Shown here: positions 27,620-41,093 of the stretch, piece after piece
How the letters are laid out: every line of letters starts with the position of its first letter
Numbering within the stretch: position 1 is the stretch's first letter
From: Dipylidium caninum
Taxonomy: Eukaryota > Platyhelminthes > Cestoda > Cyclophyllidea > Dipylidiidae
Length of the DNA stretch: 64,000 bases
NCBI GenBank assembly: GCA_017562135.1
Contig: QEYB01000275.1
Location: 374,208 to 438,207 of the forward strand
Reading direction: 5' to 3'
The notes under the pieces: model-generated
The model's database searches: none
Told to the model about the DNA's origin: nothing
Seen by the model: the letters and a program-made list of their open reading frames with translations, nothing else
Program-made: the position numbers and the translations under genes

Positions 27620-30600
27620 TCACAGCGCTTTTTTGGCTTTAGACTCCGAGGAAAACTTTGAGGAGGGCGTCACGAGAAGCATCAGGAGGAGTTGTGTTAA
27701 CAGGCAAAGTACATGGCCCGCAAAGTAGAAACGCCTCGAGAGAAAAAGAAAAAGTCAAAAAGAGTGAAACAAAATTCGTTAAGGGGACACAGTAACTTGA
27801 CGTTAAAGCGTCTAGAAACTTACGCCCATGCGGTGATGCTGCCATGGAAAGAGAGGATAACGAAGGCGAGAGCGGTATAGTTTATCATGAAGTAGGACAC
27901 CACCTGAGTGACGACATCATAAGACCGTGAGGTGCCCTCACGCTGACCCTCTGTTGTCCAGACCCATTTGGTGTCCGGCAGCCACTCGAGAATCCGCGGA
28001 CGAAGGTGCTTTCGAATACTTCGGCCAACCTAATGGTGAGAAGGCTCAAACATGGTCATACTGATAAATTATCAGTAGTATGGCATCGCGCGCTAACCGA
28101 CCCGTAAATGATGGACATCCGGAGGCTATTTAAAATGCCACATCTACGACCCAAACACCGGGATTAATGTGAAGGTAGTACAAGGTATCAAGGGGACGGA
28201 GATGATTACGAATTCGTCAAAACACACCGGCTTTGTCGACTGGGGAGCAAAGTAAATGGTTTCACTGGCGCAACTTGGGGGTACGTGCGTGCACGTGAAG
28301 CTCCAAGAAGGCGTCAAAAAAGCTACGAGGGTTTGTGGACACATCCTGTTCCAAGTCGTCCTTGTGTGCGCTTTCTCCCGTCCACATGGAAGCTATGAAC
28401 CACTTTCCCTAACACTCCTTCACTGAATTCACTGTAGTGGATTCAAATAACAAGGCATAGAGAAAGAGGGAGGAATCACTAAGGCGTGTAAAGCGAGTTG
28501 GATGCCGTGTTGGGGACTAGGCGCGGCGCCAAATTGGATAGCACGGTCTAACGACCCCTCGCGCCACGCCAGAGACAAGCACTGAACGTGAGACTTCCAC
28601 CGACCTTACCGCTGAGTACCAGGCCATTGACACGAAAAAGAGGTAGTATCCGGGATAGAAGCCATGCCACACGACTGAAACGAAGAAAACCGCAGACACC
28701 CCAATTCTCCGCGGCACCCGGTCGAATACCGTAATCCGCAGCCATCTTAAAGTCTGCAAATTCCAATTATCCGTCAGCTGCTTCACACTGTGAGGGAACT
28801 GTAAAGAGACAAAATTCTCCACTCAAATCGGAAGGTCGGCACTGGACTATGAAAGGCTTGTTCAGAGGAGGAGTAGGAAGACACGGGACGGGGATCACTC
28901 ACCTCAGCCTCCTTTAAATTGAAACTCTTCACCAGGGAGTAGTCGGCTTTCCCATCCTTGTCAAACCCATGGAAGCCAAAACCAGCAGCCAGACAGCTAA
29001 TTGCACCTAATTCGAATGGTGAGATTATACTGGAGGGGGAGGGGTGGGGAGGGCAAAGGATACTACTCAAATCCACAAAAGTACGCGGTACTCGAGTAAC
29101 TCACAAATAGACCAGGCGAAGTAGTAGTGCTGTCGCATGGTGAAACCCGTGAACATCAGATAGCAGCACTTGTGTAGAAATCCAAAATTCTTAAACGTTT
29201 CGCCTAGAAAAAGGGGGTTGAGGAAGAACACGAGACGTACTCAGGTAGAAGGAAGGACGGAAGAACTGGCAGATGCCGAGGTAGATGAGGAGGAATGCCA
29301 CTGCTTGTAGTGCATAATTCCATATCTCATTCTTGAACAAATGACGGAAAATAGAGAGAGAGATTGGTAAAAGGACTTACCATAGGTTGGAGAAGCCTAT
29401 CACGGTTCCTCATCTGTAAGGGTAAACGAAACGGAATCAAGGCTATTGTTTGATACGGCCATAGCAACCAGTTACTGCTCTTCAGAGCACGGAATTGAGG
29501 AGGTAGAGAGAGAGTCTGCAATTCAGGCTGGTAGTCTCACCTCTGGAAACATTCTACCTCCATCTATTTGTGGGATAACATTGTCCAACCAGGCAGTAAG
29601 ACGAAAATGGCGTCGCACGCGTGACATTGAAATAAAAAAAGAATAATAAGCATCAACGAAATTTTTTTTTACGACAATGATGTCGGAATCCGTTCACCGT
29701 TTTTCGGAAAACGCTAACAATGGGATAGTCTGACTTCTGGAAGTAAAGAAATTAAATATTCCCTTGAAGAAGTGGTCTGTCTGGCGAATCCACTAAGCAT
29801 CGCCCTGAGGCCGTTTTTGAACGAATGCCTCCTGATGCGCCGATTAGGCCGCGGTGACAGCGGACAAGAGGACAGACGAAGTACTAGAATTCACTCCACA
29901 GAGACAGGAAACCTACAAAAGTGCCAAATTTCGTGCAACCCTAAGGGGGAAATCTGACAGACACGGGACAGCAAGCAAGTCATTATGGCTGGAATCAAGT
30001 TACACGTGCGTGGAGAATGACAAGTAACCGTCAGTGGATAATTTAGTAGCCATGGGAAATACAAACAGAAAATGTGGTGGCGTTCAAAATAGATGTGATG
30101 ACAGGAGTGTTAGCAACAGAGGAGGGAGGCCGTTTAGACTGCCCAAAACATCGAAACAGAACTTCAGGAAGTTGACATCAGCAAATAATCATTTTGCCGT
30201 ATCATGTAGTTCACCGGATCAGTTCCATAACGGCCAGTGCTACAGACAATTTAAGGCACTTTCTGCGGGACGGAAGTGGCCGAACGAGGTGTTAATGGAA
30301 TAGCGGGGTGCTGACATCAGCAACGTCGTCCAAGCTACCTCCATTCCGACGTAAATCATTAGCCTAACGGCATGGTTTTGGCGGGAGAAGCCTTTTACAG
30401 TCGCTATTGCCTGGCGCACAAAAGCGCACCTCATGGGACAGTCTGGTACAAAAACCAGTCCATCCGAGAAGCGAGTTAGAGGGAGGCGGAGTGTTTAGGA
30501 TTCTTCACGACCCAGTCCAAAAGTGTTTGCAAAGACGCGACCCTCGCCCAACAACTAAAACGGACTTGCAATGAAGTGTCTTGGCGGACTTCTTGCATAC

Positions 30601-33600
30601 CCGGTGGTGAAGAAGCGAAGCCATTACTAGCCTGCGGCCCACCACCTCCACGAAGAGCCCACTTCGAATGCGACTATGCTCCAGGCGCAGCACAGGCCCT
30701 TAGGAGCTGTCTATTGCCTCGGCATCCAACAATGTCGACTCAGAGGCAAACGCAATGGAAAACAGCAATAAGAGTGCGAGTGGAGAGAGCTCTATAAACT
30801 GGAACCGGGAAGATCCACTAAGACCTGACGCAAATGTGTTCGCGACAATTTCAAATAGAGGGGAAGTCGCGCTGGTAGAGATTAGCCAGATAAGGAACCA
30901 GTGAAGTCGTACAGTAAGCGAAAACTTCGCCCATCATACGGTATGAACCTAGTGAAATAACATACCGATTACATGCATGAAAGTGACGGCATCATGGTGG
31001 ATCGAGGAATGGAATTATTTGTAAAGTTAACTGGCTGACAAGGGAAAAAAAAAGACAGAAACGCACAAAAAAGACGCGTTGTTTTTCACTGAGGTGTTTC
31101 TCATCAGCCTCCTTGCCCTCAATGTACACTTGGTAATCTCTAAAGGCCAGCGGTGGACCGGCGAGGACTGTCTGAAAGTTGATGCAGTAGGAGAAGAACT
31201 CCACAGGTGTTGGCATTTTCCTAATGGAAGAAAAAAAAGGTAAGTGGAGGTGAAGAGAAGCGACTGGTCGTTGGAGAGGTGTGCATAGTGGGGAGATCGC
31301 TAATCGAGAGGCGGCCCCAAGCGACGCTGCTCAAGGCGAATCGGAGCGGGGAGTGGAGTGGGCCAAGAGAGGGAAATCGGGTATCCATGACGATCAAAAT
31401 TGGATTAAATTAGAGTGAAGTGAGTGAACAAAGTGGGGTAAAGGCAGTAGAACCGAATAAGGGGGAGGAGAATTTCGAAGAGACTCAAGGCCGAATGTAG
31501 GGGCGGTTCATCACTGAAGTGTCAAGAATTTTTGGCAAACTTTTATCATGCCATTAAGGCAAAAGAAGCAAATTCGCGACAAGAAAATGAACAAAATTAT
31601 CCAATTTGGGGTGGGGGGGGGAGGGGGGGGGACTTTCTACGGGAATGGGAGATGACAAAAATAAAAAAAGGAATTATGACTGATAGCGAGGAGAGGATTT
31701 GGGGAGTCGACGGTGGTCGTAGCGATAATAGAAGGCGGATTGTTTTGACGAGCCGGTAAGCTACTTAGAAAATTTCAACAGAACAAATCACTGACCAAGA
31801 ATTTACTTGAGTACAAGGTCAAAGGTCAGTATTCGAGTAATTTTACGAAAACAATCACTATACAACCAGGATTATGATTTGACAGAATCTTCGGGGATGA
31901 ATTATAGGCCAAATCGTACGAAGCGCTTTTAGTTTAAACTGGAAAATAACACATAAAAAGAGGAGTATGAGTTCAAGTGCCTGAGGGACTAGATGCGGAC
32001 ACACGTTTAAAATGTCAGGGGACTGGCCAAGGCCAGATTCGTCCGGGTGTTTTGCTGTTCTACAAACCCTCCAACAAGCGCTCCTCGACCAATTTAACTC
32101 GGAATACGCATGAGCAGGGGAGCTCGGCGTGTCGAACATGCAGGATGCGTAGACTCGTGAAAAAAGGCGGCCAGCCTTAACCGAAGGGGTTTCATAGCGT
32201 CACATTAAATAAAATGGCAAACAAAGAGCACATGCACTAGATTTCCCGGCCTCAGATAACAAAGCAATCGTCTGCAGAGTAAAAGCACCGTTGCTCAATC
32301 GCATGCATTTGAGGAGAAGATGGGGGCGTCTAATTACTCGCAATTTTTCAATCAATTAAGTCCGTGGTAAACAGGAAGTCAGGGCAAATCATAATTGCCT
32401 CGAATGGGGAAAAAGCGGCCGACTTACGAAGAAGAGGAGGGCCGTTCCGCGACTGGGGAATGGGAGATAAACCAGGAATTTCACTATGCTATACAGATTT
32501 CCTTCACCAAATCAGTGTATTCCAGTGAATCTAAGTGGCATTTGTAGTAATGGCGATCTACGAGGGCAGAAAAGTTCCTCTCTTTCAGACCTTATTGAGG
32601 AAATTGGACATGCGGAAAATAGGGCTGACAAGAATGCTGGGGATCATATAAAAAAGGGGAAAATCAACCCTCAGTTTAACGAAAGCCCAATTCTAATCTG
32701 TTTACAGGCGACATCGACTTCGTCCGAAGGCGAATGCGCACTTAAACACCGCATCAGGGTGGCTTCTTTGAACTCAAACATTTGCAAAGTCCAGACAACT
32801 GACAGGAAATGTCACGAGGAGGGTAACGCAACCGATGCAGAGATCATGACATTAATCCGTTTTCAGGTAAGTTGATAAATTTGATGATATTAATTATGAA
32901 TTACCACATGACAAGAAAAGTATTATATTTCAAGACTGACATTTGTCAGTTGGATAGAAGCTATGCTGGAATGAGGCGGAGGGAAAAGAAAAGCATGGAA
33001 AAGGAGAGACGATGGGGACAATGTAGACTGCAAAACATCGAAAAAATCGTGGAAGTGATCCATAAAGCTAATTCGACTGTGTGCTGTGGCAACAGCAGTC
33101 AATGGTTCGGTCCAGTGATTTTTTTCTTCTCCTACAAGGTGAAGGCTTAGTGAGGCCCTCGTCTTGCCTTCGAGGTGAAGCTCTGCCGAACTTTCCAGCA
33201 GTAACAAGTCTCACGTGTCTCATAAGTGCCTAGCGCGCCTGCCGGGGCCTAGTGTACGCAAGGACAGGAAGTGATTGTCATAAAAGATGGAAGTAAGAAA
33301 AAGTTCCGGGGGTAAATTCACACAGAGTAGAAGCAGAAGAGAGGTGGTCGAGACACCCTTCCCCGCCACAAGTCAAATGCAGACGTACCAGTGCGGTCTG
33401 GTAAGAGTGATCGCAGTGAAAAAACCACTGAACGACCTTACAAAACGGAGGAAATAAGGAGACTTACAGGATGGCATACTGTTTCCTGATGGGGGTCAGC
33501 TTTGCGGAATTGGAAGGTTTCGATGAAAGTCCATTGGAGTGGAGGGAGGAACCTCCATTGCCGCTTTCTGAGGCTGCCACCAGTGCATGACCGTCGAAAA

Positions 33601-36600
33601 GATTGGCGGCCAGGAGGGTCAGTCGTTGGTCGAGAACCATCAACGGTCTAAAAGGCCACCAATTCGCGGTGGAAGATTAGACGTGCTGCACAAGCACTTT
33701 ATGAAATAATCTGTGTCTAGTAGCGAAATTCTGTCCCAGGAGAAGTGCCATTGTTGCGAGCGACAAATGTAACAAACAGAGGGAATGTACTGAAGAGGTT
33801 GGAGAGTACCGATTAAGATATCCAAAGGCAGGAGAGTTAGGCTCCGTCGTTCACCCCTCCGACTACTGACGACCAAGAGAGTTGTCTGTTTCGATTCCCC
33901 CAGGGGGCTACCGCACTGCGTTGGAACAAATGCGCCCACTAATCCACAAGCAAAAATACCCACCGTTTCCGTAGAAAAGGGGATAATAGTGATGTTGAGG
34001 ATAGAACATTATTGGGGAACATTATCTACAGTTCAGTTGAACTAAGCCTAGAACTCATGACAAAGGAAAAAAGGCTAGTCAAAGAGTTAGGAAGAGGCAA
34101 AGGTATGAGAATTCACGTTTAATAGTGTGGCGTGTGACCACTGATGACAGCGAGACGACGGGCAATGTGCAAATCATGTGCGACGTGGACCAGTAACGAC
34201 GTAGCATCGCTCTGCACACGGAGAGAGCATAAACCTCACTAATTCGAGACGAAAGCATATGCATGTGAGGGCACACCTTTCTTTGTTATCTGAGTAATTT
34301 GTGACGGCAAACTGCAGAGCATTCCTGCCTGACTCGTTTCGTGCATGGGTAGGCGGGTTTATAGGTGTATTTATAAGAGGTGATCTAAATGATAGCCACC
34401 AGAGGGGAAGTTGGTCGCCTACGCGATTATTCTGGTAGGTGACATTGCACTCACATAAGCTAACAAGAAGTCTGTTTCAGGTTTCGTAAAAGCCCTCTCG
34501 AGCCTTGGCAATTTCCTAGGTGAAAGAGGGAGAATCTACGCTACACCATGCTCCTCCTCGTGACAGAAAACGTGGATTTTATGAGCCCCTCGCAGAATGT
34601 TTGGTTTTGGCAGGGCAAATCGAAGCCTCGGCGGCAACGCTAGAATAGAACATCGGGGAGGGTGCCGAGAGCCTAACCCATAGAAGGGATTTTGACGAAT
34701 GACAATGATAAAAAAGAGAAGACTACTGCGTGGTGGACGGAGTGAGAGGAGTCTTCCTAACACCAGGGTAACTGTCAGTTCGACGACCTACTGGATTTTA
34801 AGGAAACCATGGTGAGAGGAAAAGTAGTCGAAAATTTAGAAAAATATCAAAGTTGGGCACCTCCACAATCAAGTGCACCGTCCGTTCCTTCATTCGCGTT
34901 ATGGTCGTACGGAATAGAAACTCGTGACCTACTCCACGCAATGCATTAGTGCGCATTCGAGTGCATCTGTTACTAGCGCATTGCGGTGGCGTGTTGTACT
35001 TACTTTCCACACCGCAAGTGTTTACCCGCAACCCTCCCGTTGGTGATTCAGTATATTCAGAGTGCTCTATGCCTCAGAGCAGAGGAAAAAGCCAACACCC
35101 ACCAATCGCGTCACTTAGACTCTCCAGACGGCTTCATGTCAAAAGCTCACTCCCTCAACGGAATCGCTCGATTCGCAAACCACGTCTTCGCTTCCTCCCG
35201 TGCTTTCCATCCCCCGAGGCTCCACACAGCCAAAAGGCAGGCCTCGCTGTATGCACCACTTTGCAACAACAGCATGAATTTGTCCTGGTTGCCTCCCCCA
35301 ATGACGTCGTCCACCGTCCGGCAGGCCCCTTTCCCATTTCCCCATTACCACGCCCTACGAGTTCTCCAAACTGTCCACTTTACTAGATTTCTCTGTAATC
35401 CTGATACCCACGGATCCAAAAGCCGACAAACCGTAAAACCCGACACGAGGTGAAAACTTAGACGCGTATATACTCAAAAATTGCAACAGAAATCCACAAA
35501 CAACCTCGCTTTTCGCCGGGCTCTCGCGATCTCCAGCAGCCACCGACTAGCACGGAGGAGTCACCACTCGCGCTAACGACTGCATCCAAGGCGTCAACCA
35601 ATTTACTACGACCTACTTTTCCCATTCCACACTGCTTGCCACTTTCCACAAGCACGTCAAAACAAGTTTCCCACTTGGCTTCTAAAGGAGAGCTGTCTGC
35701 CCTAAACAGCCCGGGGTACAAAGGTTTGGTGTGGAGTTCAAGGGAAAGGCAACTGAGATGAGACGATATGGAGTAGGAACAAGATGAACCTCCTCTCAAC
35801 CAGTCAAGATGACCAGATGAGAAGCGTGTGTGGAAACAGTGAGTGAAGGAAGTGGAGACGATCACGTTGCAGATGTCGCGGATGGCTTATCATCCAAGTT
35901 ACACCTGCGTCCCCAGGAAAACACAACCGTTTACCAAATGGGGCACCAGGTACTTCGACTATCACCCTAGTACCTTGAGTGAACACAGCACCGCGGAATT
36001 TAAAAACATATTTTGTGGGAAGGAAAATACAGTCTGCTCGTGAGGTCTTCACGTTGGTGAACAAAAATTCACCCAAGCTGACAGGGTAGAGAGAGGTTAT
36101 CCTTACCATCCAAATAGGCACATACTTCGGCAATAGATGATGGGACGAATGGAGAAATGGTGTGCACAGAGGGAATTCACCTTTGCAAGGTGACTTTGGA
36201 CTAGGTGACACGAGAAATTTCTTAACTGACCCATTTATACCTTCATTGCTACATTGAAGGGGAAGGGCGGAGTCACCTAAGTAAGGCATTTAATGAAATT
36301 AAGGAGAAATTAAACGGTACTCTCCTGCGACTCAAAGTGAAAAAAACATGGTATAAAGTCAAGCAAAATGAAACTGCTATACAGAGACTAGCAATAAACG
36401 AAGGAATGTAATAAGTGAGAGGTTAGGCATGACGTTGGTGAGGAGGGGCGTTCAAGGGGTGACTAAACTGCAAAGAAGGTAAAAGTGTATTTCATTTAAT
36501 GACAGATTTTGGGCTATTTTCGGACAGGAAGCAAAGCTTCGAATACAAGAGTGCCCTTAAAGTCTGTCAAGACGCCACACCACCGCCTGAAGGGCAATTT

Positions 36601-39600
36601 CCTGACATGGGCCGAAAAGTGAGAGAGAGAGAGAGAGAGAGAACTAGACGAATTGGAACATAAAACTGAGCCGACAGCACTGAGGCAGAAGGACCGCCTT
36701 TCTAAAGTGCAGTCGTGTGAAGGCTTCGCCAGTCACACTTAAAACGTTAAAACTGCATTAATTAAGACTCCAAAGTTTAAACTGCATGGTGGAGGATACA
36801 TCGCCATCTGCACCATTATTAAACATAAGCCTTATTTACACTATTCCGAGCGCTGCGAGGATGAAAGAGGCAAGAAAACTGAGCAACAAATTTATCTGAC
36901 TCCCGAGAAGACAAATAACCACTCTTGTGCCTTCAAATCGTGACAAGTAGGGAAGTAAGATGGGAGGCCGGAGATAAGGCTTGAAATAATATCCAATCCC
37001 CACCTCCAACGATTTTTATAGCCAACGAATTACGAGGAGTGGGAAAAGGAAATTTCCACGCGCAATCATCACTACAGCCTCTGGTGCAGCTCTCCCATTC
37101 ACGAACTGACCATTCAGACATTACACCGTGATTGGGGTGAACGTCGCATCGCAGAGCCTCGTACCACGCTCATCCTCACTCCTTCGGGCATGAAGTGAAC
37201 ATCTAGAATCTCCACCGTTTCTTTGCTCAGTCTTCATAAGGCCTTGATGCTTCACTACTGTCTGCACTCCTCGAGAAGGACAGACTTAATCGGGGAAATT
37301 CCTACTTAATAACCAGGCAATCGGAAGCGCACAGGAAAGTAAACCTTTCTCCGCGGCCCATCGGGTATCAAAGGTACAGAAGGACGCACACTACCGAGGT
37401 TGAGGACATCTAAGGCATATTACGACAGCGAGCTCTTAACTATCGAGCGACTGACAGACCGTCGAACTGCATGGAAAGTATTTTCAGCTTATTCCGTCAT
37501 TCCGCGCACAGAATGTGGTGACGGGACGGATGAAGTCCGTCCTAGGGAAAGGAGGAGGTTGGACCAATGCGCAATCAATGGACAAATCGGGGTTAAGGCT
37601 GCCGCATCAAGCAGAAGTGAATGGGAATTGGGTAAAAATAAGCAAAATTTGAAATGACAGTAATGACAACTCTCGCTCCTCGCCTAATGATGATGATGAT
37701 GATGATGCTGATGGTGCAAATCGAGAGAGCGTTCACTTTTTTTTTAAAACAAAATCCCTCCCACATCACATTTTTGGTGGTTATTGGTGCCAAGCGGGAC
37801 GCAATTCGCCCAATCGAGGCTCGAGACGGTAAATGGGAGATCAGGAGGCGGGAATTACGTCAATCACAAAGGACACAGTATACTTCTAAGATGGAATGCG
37901 TACCCTCTCGAAGGAATGACACTCCAGTTCTGGGCGAATGAATCTCATTGCCTGTATTACTGGCACCAAGTCCTCTAAAGTAAAAAATTTTAGACTTTAC
38001 TGCTGGCCAATCATAAAGGTCTTTGGTGAATGCGCCCGGTATTTACGTCTTCCTTAGGCTCCCTTAACAGTAAATGTGTCGATTCTGCCGTGGTAAAGTA
38101 AAAAATCCCGTTTACATTCAGGTGCGCAGGCGATTCGGGCACAATAAATTGCATTCCGGACAAAAAGCGAAAAAAATCAAGTTGTCGACATAAGGGTTTC
38201 GAATTTTTCATTTGCGTCAAAGACATCGAATGTTTGATGGACGCAACATCAGCGGGGTAATAGGGGTGCACGGAGGCTGTTTACGACACCCACAGGAGGA
38301 ACATTTCCCCGAAGTCAAGACAAAACACCAATTTCCCCCAACTAAATCGAAGGTTCTAATTGTCAGATCGAGGAAAGAAATGAAGAGATATGGGGTTTAG
38401 AGTGGTGGATGAGGCAGGAAGATCCTCATGTCACCTCGGGAGAGGAGGAGGAAACGATGAAAACCTGAGGGTGAGGGAAGAGAGGTAACCAGCCAGGCCG
38501 GAGAGAACACCGGCCCAGAACACTGGCAGTGTGGAGAAGCCAATTTTAGCGACAATGATGGATGGAACCGCGCCGAATTCTGACCCCACCCCTTTGAAGG
38601 TATTCGAGTTGATGAGCGGTAAACACACCGGCATCGTCACGAGTTAAGTGACATAGTGATGTAAAAAATACACTTTCCACATATACCTTGTGCATTTAGG
38701 AGAATAAATTTGAATCAACCCTAGGATACAAAGTGATCATGCATAAGCAGACGTTGCCAAGTTGGCCGAAACATTTTGTGAAATCGAAGGGGAGAGTAGG
38801 GGGCGAGGGGAGGGGGGAGGGGGACGCGGCAGGTAACATCAACTTGGAGAACTACCGACTGCTATACTGAGAGAGAGGCGGGTTTCGTTAAAATAAAAAA
38901 AAAGGTTGAATTCCCATCAGTGACTGGTCTCGAGTAGGCCAAACATAATCAGGACAGAGAAAAATACATAGAATTGGTCAATTACCTGGGATGGCAGCGG
39001 TGCACCCTTTTTTCAGTTCACAATAAGTAGTTCAGCCAATTTGGACGAAATTTTGAACACTTAAAGTACATCTGAAGGGTTAAATGCACCGAAAGGCGAT
39101 GGAGACTGATAATGGGGACAATGCAGGAAGGCTACGAAACAAGAGCAGAAACTCCTGACCCAGGGAGCAGCGCTTCCGGACACAAACCAAGGTTGACCAT
39201 CCTCTCAGACGTATTTAACACCAAATAGGTGGAGAGGCTGACTCTCCCGCAATAGAACTAGGTGGTTTCAATGAGATTTTGTCGACAATGCACCATTCCA
39301 AGTGGAAGATAAACCTTCATGCGAAGGGAAAAAAGGGATATTTTGTGTCAAAACGAACAGGTGCATAGTCAAATTAGCGGAAATAACGGTTAAAAGTGAG
39401 GATGGAATGCGGACGGAGGAAATAAGAACTGAAAATACAGAGGAGAAAGTATGGAAAAGCGTGTTTTTACCAAGAGCCTCAGAGAAAAGATGCAGAAACT
39501 TCAGAGAATATATATGAACAATGAAATTTTTGAAGTAAGCAATATGAAATAGTCGATGGTGCAAAACTCATGATGACGGAGTTTCGCTTATGAAAGAACG

Positions 39601-41093
39601 CTAATGACACCAAAGCAAAAACAGCGGAAAGTATCAATGGAGCAAGAAAGGCCCCCAATCTGGGGGTTGCCGGGGTCTGACAAACATGCTCCATCCAGAG
39701 GGAAAACATCACAATGATGGGGCAGAAGACAAGAACCCAGACAAACACAAACCTAAACACTTCTTTTGTCTTGAAATCATTTTCACGAAAAATTTTGAAC
39801 GAATATTACCATATGTATTGACTAGAAAGCCTATATTAGAGGCGATAGGTTAGATAAAGGATATGGAGTAGAAATAATGGGTTCAGTCAGATAATTAAGA
39901 GGAAAAAACGAGTAATAAAAAACAGTCCGGAAAGTAGGAAGCAGTATCGTCTCCTAGGCCATACCAGTGAAAAATAGAGTTCCGAATAGGAACTTAGTTA
40001 CTGGTTTCAGAGAGGAAATAACCGAAATTATCAGAGGTGACAGAGTGAAATTTAGATAAAAATAAGCTTAAATATAAAATACAATTCATTAAATGCCACA
40101 ACCCACTCCGATAAATAGGAATAGCCAAAGAGAGCACCAGTACTAGGGGAGTTTGACACTTAAGGAAAAGAACTCAGTGATCGTGACAAGAATATTTCAG
40201 AAAGGCGGACGACCAATCCAAAGAATGCTAACCAGAGACACCCTCAAGAAATCAATCCAAGTGGATATTAAAGATGGTTCTAAAAAAAAAGTCTGTTTAC
40301 ACGCATACAAATGTTTGGGTAGGAGCTCTGGAAGAAGGTGGATGGAGACTGGATTCAGGGTGTTTCAAATTAATAATTAGAGAATAACTAACCGAGATCG
40401 AAGACATTTAATTAGAGAACCCTAAACAACAGATAGTTCCTCTAAACGTGAAGACTAGTTTCGCGCACACGAATTAGTCATTTGCATCAAATTTAAGACA
40501 CGAGAACATCCTGAACTAGGGCATTCGATGAAAAAAACCAATAGGACAATAATTTTTAAAGCCCATTAATTTAGATAAGCGCCAGCGCATTGATATTTAA
40601 AGACTCACCGTTAGAGTTTAAACGCAACGACGCGGAGGCGAAAAATAGCGAGAATAAGAGGCGCGTTGAAAAAAACATGCAAAACAATACAGAAACTCAC
40701 AGAGAAACATCGGCCGAGTAGCCACCGTAGTCGAACTTCATGCGGTAAAGATGAGCCCAACTTGAGTAAATGAGGCAGAAGAGGAAAGAAATCCAAAACC
40801 CCATTTCGGTGATAAGACGTGTAGAAAGAGGTAAACTGTTGACGTCATGGCTAAAAGGTGGCCGCTTCGGCTGAAATTTCATAAAAATTTCTGCGTGAGT
40901 AACAATGCGGTTAAAAGGACAATTTATATTCAACAGCAATCCCTTACACCCCGTAGCAAAGAAAGGCGATAAGAAAACCAGAACAGAATGAAATAAGATG
41001 CCGAGTTTGAGGTGAACATTTGCGGATATTACAATACTTGTGAAAGAAAAATCCGGTGGCGCAGCATGCCAACATGCACATTAGGAATATGAC
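27620..41093 (-). CDS. MBOAT1/2-type lysophospholipid acyltransferase (5' exon not found)
   Basis: Membrane-bound O-acyltransferase of the MBOAT1/MBOAT2 branch. The family uses acyl-CoA to re-acylate lysophospholipids in the ER membrane (Lands cycle). Exons in transcript order: 40948-41093, 40701-40870, 33468-33647, 31067-31220, 29381-29413, 29241-29331, 29105-29203, 28903-29006, 28610-28798, 27824-28029 and 27620-27734 (stop). All have GT/AG borders and agree in phase, except for one lost base in the second. Together they give about 495 residues, against about 500-520 in animal relatives. Recognisable stretches are FDYGGYSADVS, MPTPVEFFSYCINF followed by LAGPP, HYYFAWSI, AAGFGFHGFDKDGK, the catalytic Asn region DNWNLQTLRWL and the catalytic His region VVWHGFYPGYYLFF. 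Several hydrophobic membrane segments are visible, and the end is basic (KAKKAL). The initiator exon should lie between 41.1 and 42.2 kb. I did not resolve it; a possible donor is at about 41,578. The donor ending 31067 (GTGCGT) is unusual; another lies at 31090. Confidence 0.88.
34800..35905 (-). repeat. Diverged dispersed repeat, copy C, inside an MBOAT intron
   Basis: Its reverse complement aligns over most of its length with 44,465-45,240. Landmarks shared by both are ACAGAGAAATCTAGTAAAGT, GTCGGCTTTTGGATCCGTGG and AGACAGCTCTCCTTTAGAAG. This copy carries about 340 extra bases at 35,009-35,350 that the other lacks. The sequence next to the breakpoint resembles a splice donor (AAAGTAAGTACAACACG on the minus strand). 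No coding function was recognised. Relative to its host gene it has the same orientation as the other copy. Confidence 0.75.
36622..36642. repeat. (GA)n microsatellite
   Basis: Ten GA units in the long MBOAT intron. Confidence 0.9.

Larger units (their letters stand above)
33648..40700. other. Long MBOAT intron
   Basis: A 7 kb intron between the exon ending FDYGGYSADVS and the exon starting PLMVLDQRL. It contains repeat copy C and a GA microsatellite. Minus-strand hydrophobic frames at 38,431-38,640 and 39,479-39,760 lack supporting splice phases. Confidence 0.7.

Noticed and set aside
38431..39760. Hydrophobic minus-strand frames in the long MBOAT intron
   Set aside because: They do not fit any gap in the MBOAT protein, have no phase-compatible splice borders, and resemble no other family.
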